Positions 24,117 to 32,917 of a DNA stretch of 64,000 nucleotides are shown one piece after another. The first letter of the stretch is position 1, and every line of letters begins with the position of its first letter. The notes below the pieces were generated by a model. It saw only the letters and a list, made by a program, of their open reading frames with translations, searched no databases and had not been told where the DNA came from. The stretch is from Limnohabitans_A sp048020265 (GTDB lineage: Bacteria; Pseudomonadota; Gammaproteobacteria; Burkholderiales; Burkholderiaceae_C): NCBI RefSeq assembly GCF_048020265.1, contig NZ_CP171843.1:1612001-1676000 (forward strand), read 5' to 3'. The position numbers were made by a program, and so were the translations under genes.

Positions 24117-27100
24117 ATGTCGATACACGTTGCCCTGCACCACGTCACCCACTACACCTACGACCGTCCGGTGCAACTCGGTCCCCAGGTCATCCGTCTG
24201 CGCCCCGCCCCCCACAGCCGCAGCCGCATCCTGAGCTACAGCCTGAAAGTCGAGCCCGAAGCGCATTTCATCAACTGGCAGCAAGACGCCTTTGCCAATT
24301 ACCAGGCGCGTTTGGTTTTCCCGAAAAAAACGACCGCCTTCAAGGTCACGGTGGACGTGGTCACCGAAATGGCCGTGTTCAACCCGTTCGACTTCTTTTT
24401 GGAGCCCTCGGCCGAAGAGGTGCCTTTCAAATACTCGGACACCGTGCGTGAAGAGTTGCAGTCCTACCTGGACAAAAGCCACAAAACACCGCTGTTCAAG
24501 AAATACCTGGCCAGCCTGAATCGCAGCCGCCAGCGCACCATCGACTTTCTGGTGCAGATCAACCAACGCCTGCACCAGGACATCCGCTACACCATCCGCA
24601 TGGAGCCGGGCGTGCAAACGCCCGAAGAAACGCTGAGCCTCAAAAGTGGCTCGTGTCGCGACTCGGCCTGGTTGCTGGTGCAGTTGTTCCGCCACATGAA
24701 CATCGCCGCCCGTTTTGTCTCGGGCTACCTGATCCAACTGGCCCCGGACGTCAAATCGCTCGATGGCCCGAGCGGCACCGAAGTCGACTTCACCGACCTG
24801 CATGCCTGGTGCGAGGTGTACTTGCCCGGCGCGGGCTGGATCGGGCTGGACCCGACCTCGGGTCTGTTGGCGGGTGAAGGCCACATCCCGCTGGCTTGCA
24901 CCCCCCAGCCTTCGGCGGCGGCGCCCATTGAAGGCCTGATGGACAAGGCCGAGGTCGAGTTCAGCCACGAGATGAGCGTGACCCGCATCCACGAATCACC
25001 TCGCGTGACCCGACCTTACAGCGATGAACAATGGGCCGATGTGCTGAAACTGGGCGAACAGGTCGACGCGCAACTGGTAGCGCAAGATGTGCGCCTGACC
25101 ATGGGGGGCGAGCCCACCTTTGTGTCCACCCAGGATCGGGATGGGGCCGAATGGAACACCGACGCCCTGGGTCCGACCAAACGCGGGCTGGCCACCGAGC
25201 TGGTACACAAGCTGCGCCAGCAATATGGCCAAGGTGGCTTTTTGCATTTCGGCCAGGGCAAGTGGTACCCGGGCGAGCAGCTGCCGCGCTGGGCGCTGTC
25301 CATTTACTGGCGGGCCGACGGCATGCCTTGCTGGCAAGACCCGGGGGTGTTTGCCGACGAACGTGAGCCCAGCCAGTACACCAGCGCCGATGCACTGCGC
25401 TTCATGGAGGGGCTCACCCACCAGCTGGGCCTGCCCGCAGGCACCGTGCTGCCCGGCTATGAGGACACCTGGTATTACCTCTGGCGCGAGCGCCGCTTGC
25501 CGGTCAACGTAGACCCGTTTGACGCCCGGCTGGACGATGAGATGGAGCGCAACCGCTTGCGCCGTGTTTTCAGCCAGGGGCTGGATGCACCGGTGGGCTA
25601 TGTGCTGCCCTTGCAGCCCCTTGAAACAGCCACGCCTGACCTGACCGGGCCGCGATGGCAAACCGGCCGCTGGTTTGTGCGTGACGAGCGCATGTACCTG
25701 ATGCCTGGCGACTCCCCCATGGGCTGGCGCCTGCCACTGGACTCATTGCCTTGGGCCGCGCCTACCGATCGCTGGTACCAGATCGAGCAAGACCCATTTG
25801 CCCCCCGAGCACCTCTGGCAAGCCCTGCGCCTGTGGCCCTGCAGTCTCGGCTGGGTGCAAGCAACTGGGCTACCCATGCGATACCTCCAAACGCCACACC
25901 ACTGGGCCCGGAAAAGTTCCAATCCGACCCGTCGGTAGTGCGCACCGCGCTGTGCGTGGAGGTGCGCGACCCGAACCGCGCCAATGGCCCCCAAGCCGAA
26001 AAAGAGGCCGAGAAAAAAGGCGAGAAATCCGGGGTGCTGTATGTCTTCATGCCACCGCTGGCCCGGCTGGAAGACTACCTGGCCCTGCTGAGCGCCGTCG
26101 AGGCCACCGCCCTGAAGCTGAGCCTGAAGATCGTGCTCGAAGGCTACCCACCGCCGCGCGACCCGCGCCTGAAACTCCTGCAGGTCACGCCCGACCCCGG
26201 CGTGATCGAGGTCAACATCCACCCGGCCCACAGCTGGACCGAGCTGGTCGAGCACACCGAATTTTTGTACCAGGCCGCTTTCGAGACGCGCCTGTCGGCC
26301 GAAAAGTTCATGACCGACGGCCGCCACACCGGCACCGGCGGCGGCAACCACATGGTGCTGGGCGGGGCCACCCCGGCAGACAGCCCGTTTTTGCGCCGCC
26401 CCGAATTACTGGCCAGCCTCATCCTCTACTGGCACAACCATCCGAGCCTGAGCTATTTGTTCAGCGGCATGTTCATTGGCCCGACCAGCCAGGCCCCCAG
26501 GGTGGACGAGGCACGCAACGACCAGGTCTACGAGCTGGAAATCGCGCTGCGCGAGATCACACGCAACCGCCAAAAATTCGGTGCCGACATGCCGCCGTGG
26601 CTGGTGGACCGCACGCTGCGCAACATCCTGATCGACGTCACGGGCAATACCCACCGCAGCGAGTTTTGCATCGACAAGCTGTACTCGCCCGACAGCAGCA
26701 CCGGGCGCTTGGGCCTGCTGGAGCTGCGCGCTTTCGAGATGCCGCCCCACGCGCGCATGAGCATCGTGCAGCAACTGCTGTTGCGCTCGCTGGTGGCCCG
26801 CTTTTGGGACGAGCCGTACGCGGCCCCCGTGACCCGCTGGGGCACCGAGCTGCACGACCGCTTCATGCTGCCGCACTGGCTGCACAAAGACTTTGACGAT
26901 GTGCTGACCGAGCTGGGCGATGCGGGTTTTCATTTCGATCCGAGCTGGTTCGCCCCGCATTTCGAATTCCGCTTCCCACTGGTCGGGCAGATCCGGGTCG
27001 ATGGTGCGGTGCTGACCCTGCGCAATGCATTGGAGCCCTGGCACGTCATGGGCGAAGAAAACTGCGCGGGCGACACCGCCCGCTATGTGGACTCGTCGCT

Positions 27101-27533
27101 GGAGCGCATCGAGGTGCATGTGACGGGCATGAACCCCTCGCGCCACACCGTCACGGTGAATGGCAAGCCCCTGCCCCTGCAGCCCACCGGCGTGGTGGGC
27201 GAGTACGTGGCCAGCGTGCGCTACAAGGCCTGGAACCCACCCTCGTCGCTGCACCCGAGCATTGGCGTGCACGCGCCGCTGACGGTGGACCTGGTGGACA
27301 CCTGGATGAAGCGCTCTTTGGGCGGCTGCCAATACCATGTGGTCCACCCCGGTGGACGCAGTTACGACAGCTTCCCGGTCAACGCCTACGAAGCCGAAAG
27401 CCGCCGCCTGGCCCGCTTCTTCCGCATGGGCCACACGCCCGGTGCGATGAAACAACTGGCGGCACTGCAGCCCAACGCCGCGCTGCACGCCAGTCCTGAG
27501 TTCCCGCACACCCTGGATTTGCGCAAGGCTTGA
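24117..27533 (+). CDS. Large transglutaminase-like / DUF2126 protein
   Basis: 1138 residues. Residues 1-90 match the bacterial transglutaminase N-terminal domain (SIHVALHHVTHYTYDRPV). A papain-like transglutaminase core follows with Cys180 (SLKSGSCRDSAWL), His229 (DLHAWCEVYLPGAGW) and Asp245 (GLDPTSG), so the triad is complete. From about residue 330 the DUF2126 region begins with LTMGGEPTFVSTQDRDG and continues to the C-terminus. A charged Lys/Glu linker (about residues 625-640) interrupts it. Probable role: an amidase or transpeptidase acting on peptide bonds within the ATP-grasp/alpha-E system; no substrate is known. The next gene begins 14 bases downstream, so the three plus-strand genes form an operon. 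The ATG at 24117 has only a weak Shine-Dalgarno. Confidence 0.9.
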   Translation: MSIHVALHHVTHYTYDRPVQLGPQVIRLRPAPHSRSRILSYSLKVEPEAHFINWQQDAFANYQARLVFPKKTTAFKVTVDVVTEMAVFNPFDFFLEPSAEEVPFKYSDTVREELQSYLDKSHKTPLFKKYLASLNRSRQRTIDFLVQINQRLHQDIRYTIRMEPGVQTPEETLSLKSGSCRDSAWLLVQLFRHMNIAARFVSGYLIQLAPDVKSLDGPSGTEVDFTDLHAWCEVYLPGAGWIGLDPTSGLLAGEGHIPLACTPQPSAAAPIEGLMDKAEVEFSHEMSVTRIHESPRVTRPYSDEQWADVLKLGEQVDAQLVAQDVRLTMGGEPTFVSTQDRDGAEWNTDALGPTKRGLATELVHKLRQQYGQGGFLHFGQGKWYPGEQLPRWALSIYWRADGMPCWQDPGVFADEREPSQYTSADALRFMEGLTHQLGLPAGTVLPGYEDTWYYLWRERRLPVNVDPFDARLDDEMERNRLRRVFSQGLDAPVGYVLPLQPLETATPDLTGPRWQTGRWFVRDERMYLMPGDSPMGWRLPLDSLPWAAPTDRWYQIEQDPFAPRAPLASPAPVALQSRLGASNWATHAIPPNATPLGPEKFQSDPSVVRTALCVEVRDPNRANGPQAEKEAEKKGEKSGVLYVFMPPLARLEDYLALLSAVEATALKLSLKIVLEGYPPPRDPRLKLLQVTPDPGVIEVNIHPAHSWTELVEHTEFLYQAAFETRLSAEKFMTDGRHTGTGGGNHMVLGGATPADSPFLRRPELLASLILYWHNHPSLSYLFSGMFIGPTSQAPRVDEARNDQVYELEIALREITRNRQKFGADMPPWLVDRTLRNILIDVTGNTHRSEFCIDKLYSPDSSTGRLGLLELRAFEMPPHARMSIVQQLLLRSLVARFWDEPYAAPVTRWGTELHDRFMLPHWLHKDFDDVLTELGDAGFHFDPSWFAPHFEFRFPLVGQIRVDGAVLTLRNALEPWHVMGEENCAGDTARYVDSSLERIEVHVTGMNPSRHTVTVNGKPLPLQPTGVVGEYVASVRYKAWNPPSSLHPSIGVHAPLTVDLVDTWMKRSLGGCQYHVVHPGGRSYDSFPVNAYEAESRRLARFFRMGHTPGAMKQLAALQPNAALHASPEFPHTLDLRKA

Positions 27534-27547
27534 GCGACAATTGTTCG

Positions 27548-30268
27548 ATGAATGAATCCCGCCACAGCCCGCCCACCGACCTGGACGCGCAAGCCATGAG
27601 CTGGCTGGCGAGCCAGGCGCTGGCTGCGCCCGAGGGACACTGGGACGAGCTGCGTGGCGGGGCCACAGCCCGCACAACCGAGGCCGATGCGCTCATGAGC
27701 AAGGCCTGGCAAACCTTCACCCAGCATCTGGATGCCGATGGTCTGGACAGCCTGAACAGGCGCATGGCCAACCTGCAGCGGCAGGTGCGCGACAACGGCA
27801 TCACCTACAACGTTTACGCAGCGGCCGATCAACCGCAGCGGCCCTGGTCGCTCGACCTGTTCCCGCTGATGCTGGAACAAAACGACTGGCAGCAAATTGA
27901 AGCGGGCGTTCTGCAGCGCATGCAGCTGCTCGAACGCATCATGGCCGACGCCTATGGCCCGCAAAAACTGGTGCTCAACGGCCAGTTGCCTGCCGCTCTG
28001 ATCCAAGGGCACCCGGCTTACCTGCCGGCCATGCACGGCGTGCCGCCGGTAGGTGGCCGCTATTTGTCCTTGGCGGCGTTTGATCTGGCACGCGGTCCTG
28101 ACGGCTGCTGGTGGCTGCTCTCGCAACGCACACAAGCGCCCTCTAGCTTGGGTTATCTGCTCGAGAACCGGCAAATCGTCTCGCGCCTGTTCCCCCAGGC
28201 CTTCGAGGCTTTTCCAGTGCAACGCCTGGCTGAAACCTACCGCACGCTGATCGACGGCATCAAGGCCCGCAGCCCGGCAGGCGCATCGGCCCACATCGCG
28301 ATGCTCACGCCCGGCCCCTACAACGAGACTTATTTTGAACACGCCTACCTGGCCCGTTACCTGGGCCTGAGCCTGGTGCAGGGCAACGACCTGACCGTGC
28401 GTGACGAAAAGCTTTACCTCAAAACACTGCAAGGCTTGCAACCGGTACACGGTCTGCTCAAGCGTGTGGACGATGACTGGCTGGACCCTCTTGAAATGCG
28501 TGCCGACTCCACCCTGGGTGTGCCCGGTTTGCTGCAAGCGGTGCGCAGCGGCAACGTGCTGGTGGCCAACACACCGGGCTCGGGCTTTCTGGAATCGAAC
28601 GCACTGCTGGGCTTCATGCCGGCGCTGGCCCGTGGTCTGCTCGGCGAAGAACTGCAACTGCCCGCCATCCCGAGCTGGTGGTGTGGCGAGGCCGCAGCAC
28701 TGCAGGACGTGCTGCCGCGCATCAGCAGCTGCGTGATCAAACCCACCTACCCCTACAACACCGACCGCCAGAGCTTTGAGCCGGTGCAGGGTCACGCACT
28801 CTCACGCCGCGAACAAGACGAATGGGCGGGTCGCATCCTGCGCGACCCAGACGCCCACACCTTGCAATCGTGGCTGCCGCTGTCGCACCAACCCACATGG
28901 CAAAACGACTCTGATGGCAAGCCCTGCATCCAGTCGCGCCCGGTGGTGCTGCGCGTGTTTGCCGTGGCCGATGCCCAAGGCGACTGGCAAGTCTTGCCCG
29001 GCGGTCTGGCGCGCCTGGGCACCCGTTCGGGCATCGCTTCAATGCAACGCGGTGGCAGCAGCGCCGACGTCTGGGTGCAAGCACCTCTCGCCATGGCGAG
29101 CGACTCCACCTCCGTCATGGCGAGCGAAGCGTGGCAATCCATGTCTTCCTCTGGCCACACGGTCAGCGATACACCCACTGGATCGCCACGTCGCCTCGCT
29201 CCCCGCGATGACGAATCCCCATCCGGCGTCGCGAATGTCTCGTCCATACCGCAGCGTCAACGGCTGGTCACCAGCCGCGCCGCAGAAAACCTGTTCTGGA
29301 TGGGCCGTTATACGGAGCGCACAGAAAACACCCTGCGCCTGGTGCGCCTGAGCCTGGAAATTCTGGGCAGCGAAAACCAGAACCTGGCCTGCCTGCTGAA
29401 CTTCATCGACCGCATGGCCACGCGCCATGGCCTGGTCCGCGTCGGTGTACCTACCGCTGCACAAGCGCACCGTGTGTTCGAACGCTCACTGATCGCGGGC
29501 CTGTGGGACAAAGAGCTGGCCACCAGCGTCGGCTTCAATTTGCGCGCCGTGCGACTGGCCGCTGCATCGGTGCGCGAACGCCTGTCGCCCGAACACTGGC
29601 GTTTGCTCGAACAGGCTGAATCGCGTTTTTTCAGTGCCGACACCCAAGGCAACACACCCGGCACCTTGGCCGATACCGTACAAGTCCAGCGCCTGCTGGC
29701 CGACACCAGCCAGATGCTGGCTGCACTGACCGGCGCCCAGACCGACCGCATGAGCCGCGATGACGGCTGGCGCCTGCTGTCCATTGGCCGCCACATCGAA
29801 CGCCTGCAATTTTTGTCCAGCGCCCTGTCCGAAGCCGTGCAGCAAGGACTGATCGGCGAGCAAGCCGGCTTCGATGCCGTGCTCGACCTGTTCGACAGCA
29901 CCATCAGCTTCCACGCCCAGTACCAGCAAAGCCGCACCCCTCAGGCCTTGGTGGATTTGTTGGTCACCAACTCCGACAACCCGCGCTCACTGGGCTGGGT
30001 GGCACACACCCTGCGCTCGCGCCTGCGCCGCATGGGCCAGCTGGCCGACGGAGCCACCTTGGCCCTGGCCGATCGGGTGCCACAACTGATCGAGCTGAGC
30101 CCCGAAACACTTTGGCCGCTGGCCAGTCAAGCGACGCTGCCCGATAAAGCCCTGCCCCTGCACAACGCACTGGCACAGTGCCAAACCGCTGCCCACGAGG
30201 TGTCCGACCAGCTGTGCAGCCTGTTTTTCACGCACAGTGGCGAAGCCCGCTACAGCGTGGGTGCCTGA
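27548..30268 (+). CDS. Fused circularly permuted ATP-grasp / alpha-E protein
   Basis: 906 residues. The N-terminal half (about 20-515) is a circularly permuted ATP-grasp unit (YNVYAAADQPQRPWSLDLFP, VHGLLKRVDDDWLDP, CVIKPTYPYNTDRQSFEPV); the C-terminal third (about 570-900) is an alpha-E unit beginning VTSRAAENLFWMGRYTERTE. The two functions are separate genes at 18471-21045, so this is a natural fusion showing that they act together. Residues 523-555 in the linker are encoded by a GTCAT-type dispersed repeat inserted in frame (29114-29212). It lies between the large and small transglutaminase genes, 14-15 bases from each. Product of the ligation is unknown. Confidence 0.9.
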   Translation: MNESRHSPPTDLDAQAMSWLASQALAAPEGHWDELRGGATARTTEADALMSKAWQTFTQHLDADGLDSLNRRMANLQRQVRDNGITYNVYAAADQPQRPWSLDLFPLMLEQNDWQQIEAGVLQRMQLLERIMADAYGPQKLVLNGQLPAALIQGHPAYLPAMHGVPPVGGRYLSLAAFDLARGPDGCWWLLSQRTQAPSSLGYLLENRQIVSRLFPQAFEAFPVQRLAETYRTLIDGIKARSPAGASAHIAMLTPGPYNETYFEHAYLARYLGLSLVQGNDLTVRDEKLYLKTLQGLQPVHGLLKRVDDDWLDPLEMRADSTLGVPGLLQAVRSGNVLVANTPGSGFLESNALLGFMPALARGLLGEELQLPAIPSWWCGEAAALQDVLPRISSCVIKPTYPYNTDRQSFEPVQGHALSRREQDEWAGRILRDPDAHTLQSWLPLSHQPTWQNDSDGKPCIQSRPVVLRVFAVADAQGDWQVLPGGLARLGTRSGIASMQRGGSSADVWVQAPLAMASDSTSVMASEAWQSMSSSGHTVSDTPTGSPRRLAPRDDESPSGVANVSSIPQRQRLVTSRAAENLFWMGRYTERTENTLRLVRLSLEILGSENQNLACLLNFIDRMATRHGLVRVGVPTAAQAHRVFERSLIAGLWDKELATSVGFNLRAVRLAAASVRERLSPEHWRLLEQAESRFFSADTQGNTPGTLADTVQVQRLLADTSQMLAALTGAQTDRMSRDDGWRLLSIGRHIERLQFLSSALSEAVQQGLIGEQAGFDAVLDLFDSTISFHAQYQQSRTPQALVDLLVTNSDNPRSLGWVAHTLRSRLRRMGQLADGATLALADRVPQLIELSPETLWPLASQATLPDKALPLHNALAQCQTAAHEVSDQLCSLFFTHSGEARYSVGA
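29114..29212. repeat. GTCAT...ATGAC repeat inserted in frame within a CDS
   Basis: The element begins GTCATGGCGAGCGAAGCGTG and ends with ...CTCCCCGCGATGAC; its ends form an imperfect inverted repeat (GTCAT[G/C]GCG...GTGGC[A/G]ATCCA on both arms). It is exactly 99 bases, begins on a codon boundary and adds 33 residues (VMASEAWQSM...APRDD) without a stop. A partial second head (ATGGCGAGCGA at 29092) precedes it. Its location is the linker between the ATP-grasp and alpha-E domains. A shorter copy is at 41820-41873. Confidence 0.85.
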
Positions 30269-30283
30269 CCTGCCCGACACACC

Positions 30284-31183
30284 ATGCGCCTGGCCATCAC
30301 CCACGAAACCCGCTACCGATACAGCCCGTCAGTGCAAATCGCACAGCATGTGGCCCACCTGCAGCCGGCCAACACGCCCTGCCAAACGGTCCTCAGCCAC
30401 TGGCTGCAAATCGAACCCGAGGCCGAGGTGCGGCACCACATCGACGCGTTTTTCAACCACCGCGCCTATTGGGCCTTGACCAAGCCGCACGACGGCCTGA
30501 TGGTCCGCGCGCACAGCGAACTGGACACTGCGGTCATTGAATCGGGCACGTCTTCGCAAAGCTGGGAATCGGTGCGCGAACATTTCCGTTACCGAGGTGG
30601 CCGCCCGGGCGATGTGCAAAGCGGCTTTGCATTTGGCTCGCACCATGCGCCCGTGCACGAAGCCTTTTTGGCCTACGCACAGCGCAGCTTCACACCCGGA
30701 CGGCCGCTCATGCACGCGGCGCAAGAACTCACGGCGCGCATGCACCGCGACTTTCGCTACGAAACCGCCAGCACCGACATCAACACCCCGGCCCTGCAAG
30801 CGCTACACGACAAACGCGGCGTATGCCAGGACTTTGCTCACATCCTGCTGGCCTGTCTGCGCTCACTGGGCTTGCCCGCACGCTACGTCAGCGGCTACCT
30901 GCTCACGCAACCGCCACCCGGGCAGGCCCGCCTGGTGGGCAGCGATGCCTCGCACGCCTGGGCCTCGGTTTACCTGCCCGAGTTGGCCAGCCACGCTTGC
31001 CAGGGCTGGCTGGACCTGGACCCGACCAACAACCGCACCGGCTTGGCCAGCCCGGGTGAAGACTATGTGCGGCTGGCCGTGGGCCGCGACTTTGCCGACG
31101 TCTCGCCCCTGCGCGGGGTATTGCAAGGCGGCGGCTCGCACACGCTGGCAGTCGCGGTGACAGTGACGCCGCTGGACGCTTGA
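30284..31183 (+). CDS. Transglutaminase-like cysteine peptidase family protein
   Basis: 299 residues. N-terminal transglutaminase-associated beta domain (ITHETRYRYSPSVQIAQHV), then the core with Cys181 (KRGVCQDFAHILLACLRSLG), His224 (SHAWASVYLP) and Asp246 (WLDLDPTNN): a full catalytic triad. No signal peptide, so it is expected in the cytosol. It is the third gene of the operon with the DUF2126 protein and the ATP-grasp/alpha-E fusion. Related proteins are always found in this setting and are predicted to hydrolyse or exchange the amide bonds made by the ATP-grasp partner. Confidence 0.9.
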   Translation: MRLAITHETRYRYSPSVQIAQHVAHLQPANTPCQTVLSHWLQIEPEAEVRHHIDAFFNHRAYWALTKPHDGLMVRAHSELDTAVIESGTSSQSWESVREHFRYRGGRPGDVQSGFAFGSHHAPVHEAFLAYAQRSFTPGRPLMHAAQELTARMHRDFRYETASTDINTPALQALHDKRGVCQDFAHILLACLRSLGLPARYVSGYLLTQPPPGQARLVGSDASHAWASVYLPELASHACQGWLDLDPTNNRTGLASPGEDYVRLAVGRDFADVSPLRGVLQGGGSHTLAVAVTVTPLDA

Positions 31184-31271
31184 GCCCACACCTCGGCCTT
31201 CAGCGACAATCTCTTTTTTTGATTTCCGCGCAAGCGAAACTCCTTCTGTAATCCACCATTGAGCCACCCCC

Positions 31272-31730
31272 ATGAACGTCTACGACACCCTGAAATCCCT
31301 GAACATCGAACTGCCACCCGTGGCTGTACCTGCAGCGGCTTATGTGCCTTTTGTGCAGACCGGCAACCTGGTCTTTTTGTCGGGCCACATCGCCAAAAAA
31401 GACGGCAAAGTCTGGGCCGGCCAGCTGGGCAAAAACATCAGCACCGCCGAAGGCCAGCAAGCCGCCCGCGCCGTGGCCATCGACCTCATGGGCACCTTGC
31501 ACGCTGCCGTGGGCGACTTGAACAAGGTCAAGCGCATCGTCAAAGTGATGAGCCTGGTCAACTCCACGTGCGATTTCACCGAGCAGCACCTGGTCACCAA
31601 CGGCTGCAGCGAACTGCTGGGTCAGGTGTTTGGCGCACAGGCAGGCGCCCACGCCCGCAGCGCTTTTGGCGTCGCGCAAATCCCCATGGGCGCTTGCGTC
31701 GAGATCGAACTGATTGCCGAAATCGGCTAA
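31272..31730 (+). CDS. RidA/YjgF-family protein
   Basis: 152 residues, of the slightly longer YjgF-like subgroup. Family hallmarks are FLSGHIAKKDGKVWAG, LNKVKRIVKVMSLVNST and the C-terminal ARSAFGVAQIPMGACVEIE, which contains the substrate-binding Arg and the following Glu used by RidA enamine/imine deaminases. Likely removes reactive 2-aminoacrylate-type intermediates in the cytosol, but members of this subgroup are not all proven deaminases. The flavin-reductase-like gene starts 6 bases downstream. Confidence 0.88.
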   Translation: MNVYDTLKSLNIELPPVAVPAAAYVPFVQTGNLVFLSGHIAKKDGKVWAGQLGKNISTAEGQQAARAVAIDLMGTLHAAVGDLNKVKRIVKVMSLVNSTCDFTEQHLVTNGCSELLGQVFGAQAGAHARSAFGVAQIPMGACVEIELIAEIG

Positions 31731-31736
31731 CCACGC

Positions 31737-32315
31737 ATGACACCGGTTGACCTGAAACAGGCCTACCGCCTGCTCAACCACGGCCCCACCGTGCTGGTGG
31801 GCAGCCAGCATGCAGGCCGCACCAACGTGATGGCCGCGGCTTGGGCCATGCCGCTGGACTTTGACACGCCCAAGATCGCGGTGGTCATCGACAAGGCCAC
31901 ACTGACCCGCGAACTGGTTGACGCCTCGGGGCTGCTCAGTCTCAATGTGCCGCCCGTGGCCATGAAAGACCAGGTCATGGCCGCAGGCGGCATGAGCGGC
32001 AAGAACCACACCGACAAGCTCGCCCGCTGCGAAATCACCACCCAGGTCGATCCGCACACCGGCGTGCCGCTGGTCGATGGCTGCATCGCACACATGGCCT
32101 GCCGCGTGCTGCCCGCAACCGCCTACGTGGCAGGGCCACACGATTTGATCCTGGCCGAGGTCATTGGCGCCTGGGCCGATGAACGCGTCTTCAGTCAGGG
32201 CCGCTGGCACTTCGAAGATGCCGCGCCCGAATTGCGCAGCCTGCACCATGTGGCAGGCGGCCACTTTTACGCCATTGGCGAGGCGGTCCAGGCCTTGCCT
32301 GTGGCCAACGCCTGA
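31737..32315 (+). CDS. Flavin reductase-like FMN-binding protein
   Basis: 192 residues with the split-barrel FMN-binding fold: NHGPTVLVGSQHAGRTNVMAAAW, PKIAVVIDKATLTRELV and VAGPHDLILAEVIGAWADERVF. Proteins of this type reduce free flavin with NAD(P)H, sometimes for a partner monooxygenase, or bind FMN for an unknown reaction. No monooxygenase is adjacent. It starts 6 bases after the RidA-like gene and is followed by the DUF1993 gene after 25 bases, so the three are likely one transcript. Confidence 0.85.
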   Translation: MTPVDLKQAYRLLNHGPTVLVGSQHAGRTNVMAAAWAMPLDFDTPKIAVVIDKATLTRELVDASGLLSLNVPPVAMKDQVMAAGGMSGKNHTDKLARCEITTQVDPHTGVPLVDGCIAHMACRVLPATAYVAGPHDLILAEVIGAWADERVFSQGRWHFEDAAPELRSLHHVAGGHFYAIGEAVQALPVANA

Positions 32316-32340
32316 ACGTTCAACCCCCAAGGAGACTTTG

Positions 32341-32856
32341 ATGACCCTTTCCATGTCCAGCGCCAGCTTGCCCGTGTGCACCCGCATGCTGAGCAACTTG
32401 AGCCACATCCTGAGCAAAGCTGAGCAATTCGTTGACGCCAAAAAAATCGACCCCACGGCGCTGACCACCTACCGCCTCGCACCCGACATGTTCCCCTTCA
32501 CCCGCCAGGTGCTGATCGCTTGCGATGCGGTGAAAAACGGCGTGGCCCGCTTGAGCGGCATTGAAGCCCCCAAGTTCGACGACACCGAAACCACACTGGC
32601 CCAGCTGCAAGAGCGCATCCAGAAAACACTCGCCTACATCGCGACTGTGCCAGCCGCAGCATTGGACGGCACCGAAGACAAAGAAATCACCTTCCCCGCT
32701 GGCCCGGGCAAAACCCGCACGCTCAAAGGGCAGGACTACCTGACGGGCTGGATGCTGCCCAACATGTACTTCCACATCACCACGGCCTACACCATCCTGC
32801 GCCACAACGGTGTGGAGGTGGGCAAGGTGGACTACCTGATGGGCGCGCAAGGCTGA
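32341..32856 (+). CDS. DUF1993 protein
   Basis: 171 residues, helical and soluble. The segments LPVCTRMLSNLSHILSKAEQ and YLTGWMLPNMYFHITTAYTI are typical of DUF1993, a family with a DinB-like four-helix fold; the histidine in NMYFHITTAY could bind metal as in DinB. Function unknown. CAAGGAGA precedes the ATG at 32341 at good spacing. Confidence 0.85.
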   Translation: MTLSMSSASLPVCTRMLSNLSHILSKAEQFVDAKKIDPTALTTYRLAPDMFPFTRQVLIACDAVKNGVARLSGIEAPKFDDTETTLAQLQERIQKTLAYIATVPAAALDGTEDKEITFPAGPGKTRTLKGQDYLTGWMLPNMYFHITTAYTILRHNGVEVGKVDYLMGAQG

Positions 32857-32917
32857 GCGTTTCAGCCAATTGTCTCGACGGGATCCGCATGACATCAACA
32901 TCTGATGGAGGTTTCTG

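Noticed and set aside
26406..27677. 423-codon minus-strand frame opposite the DUF2126 gene
   Set aside because: Shadow of a high-GC coding region, His/Gln/Val-rich without motifs.
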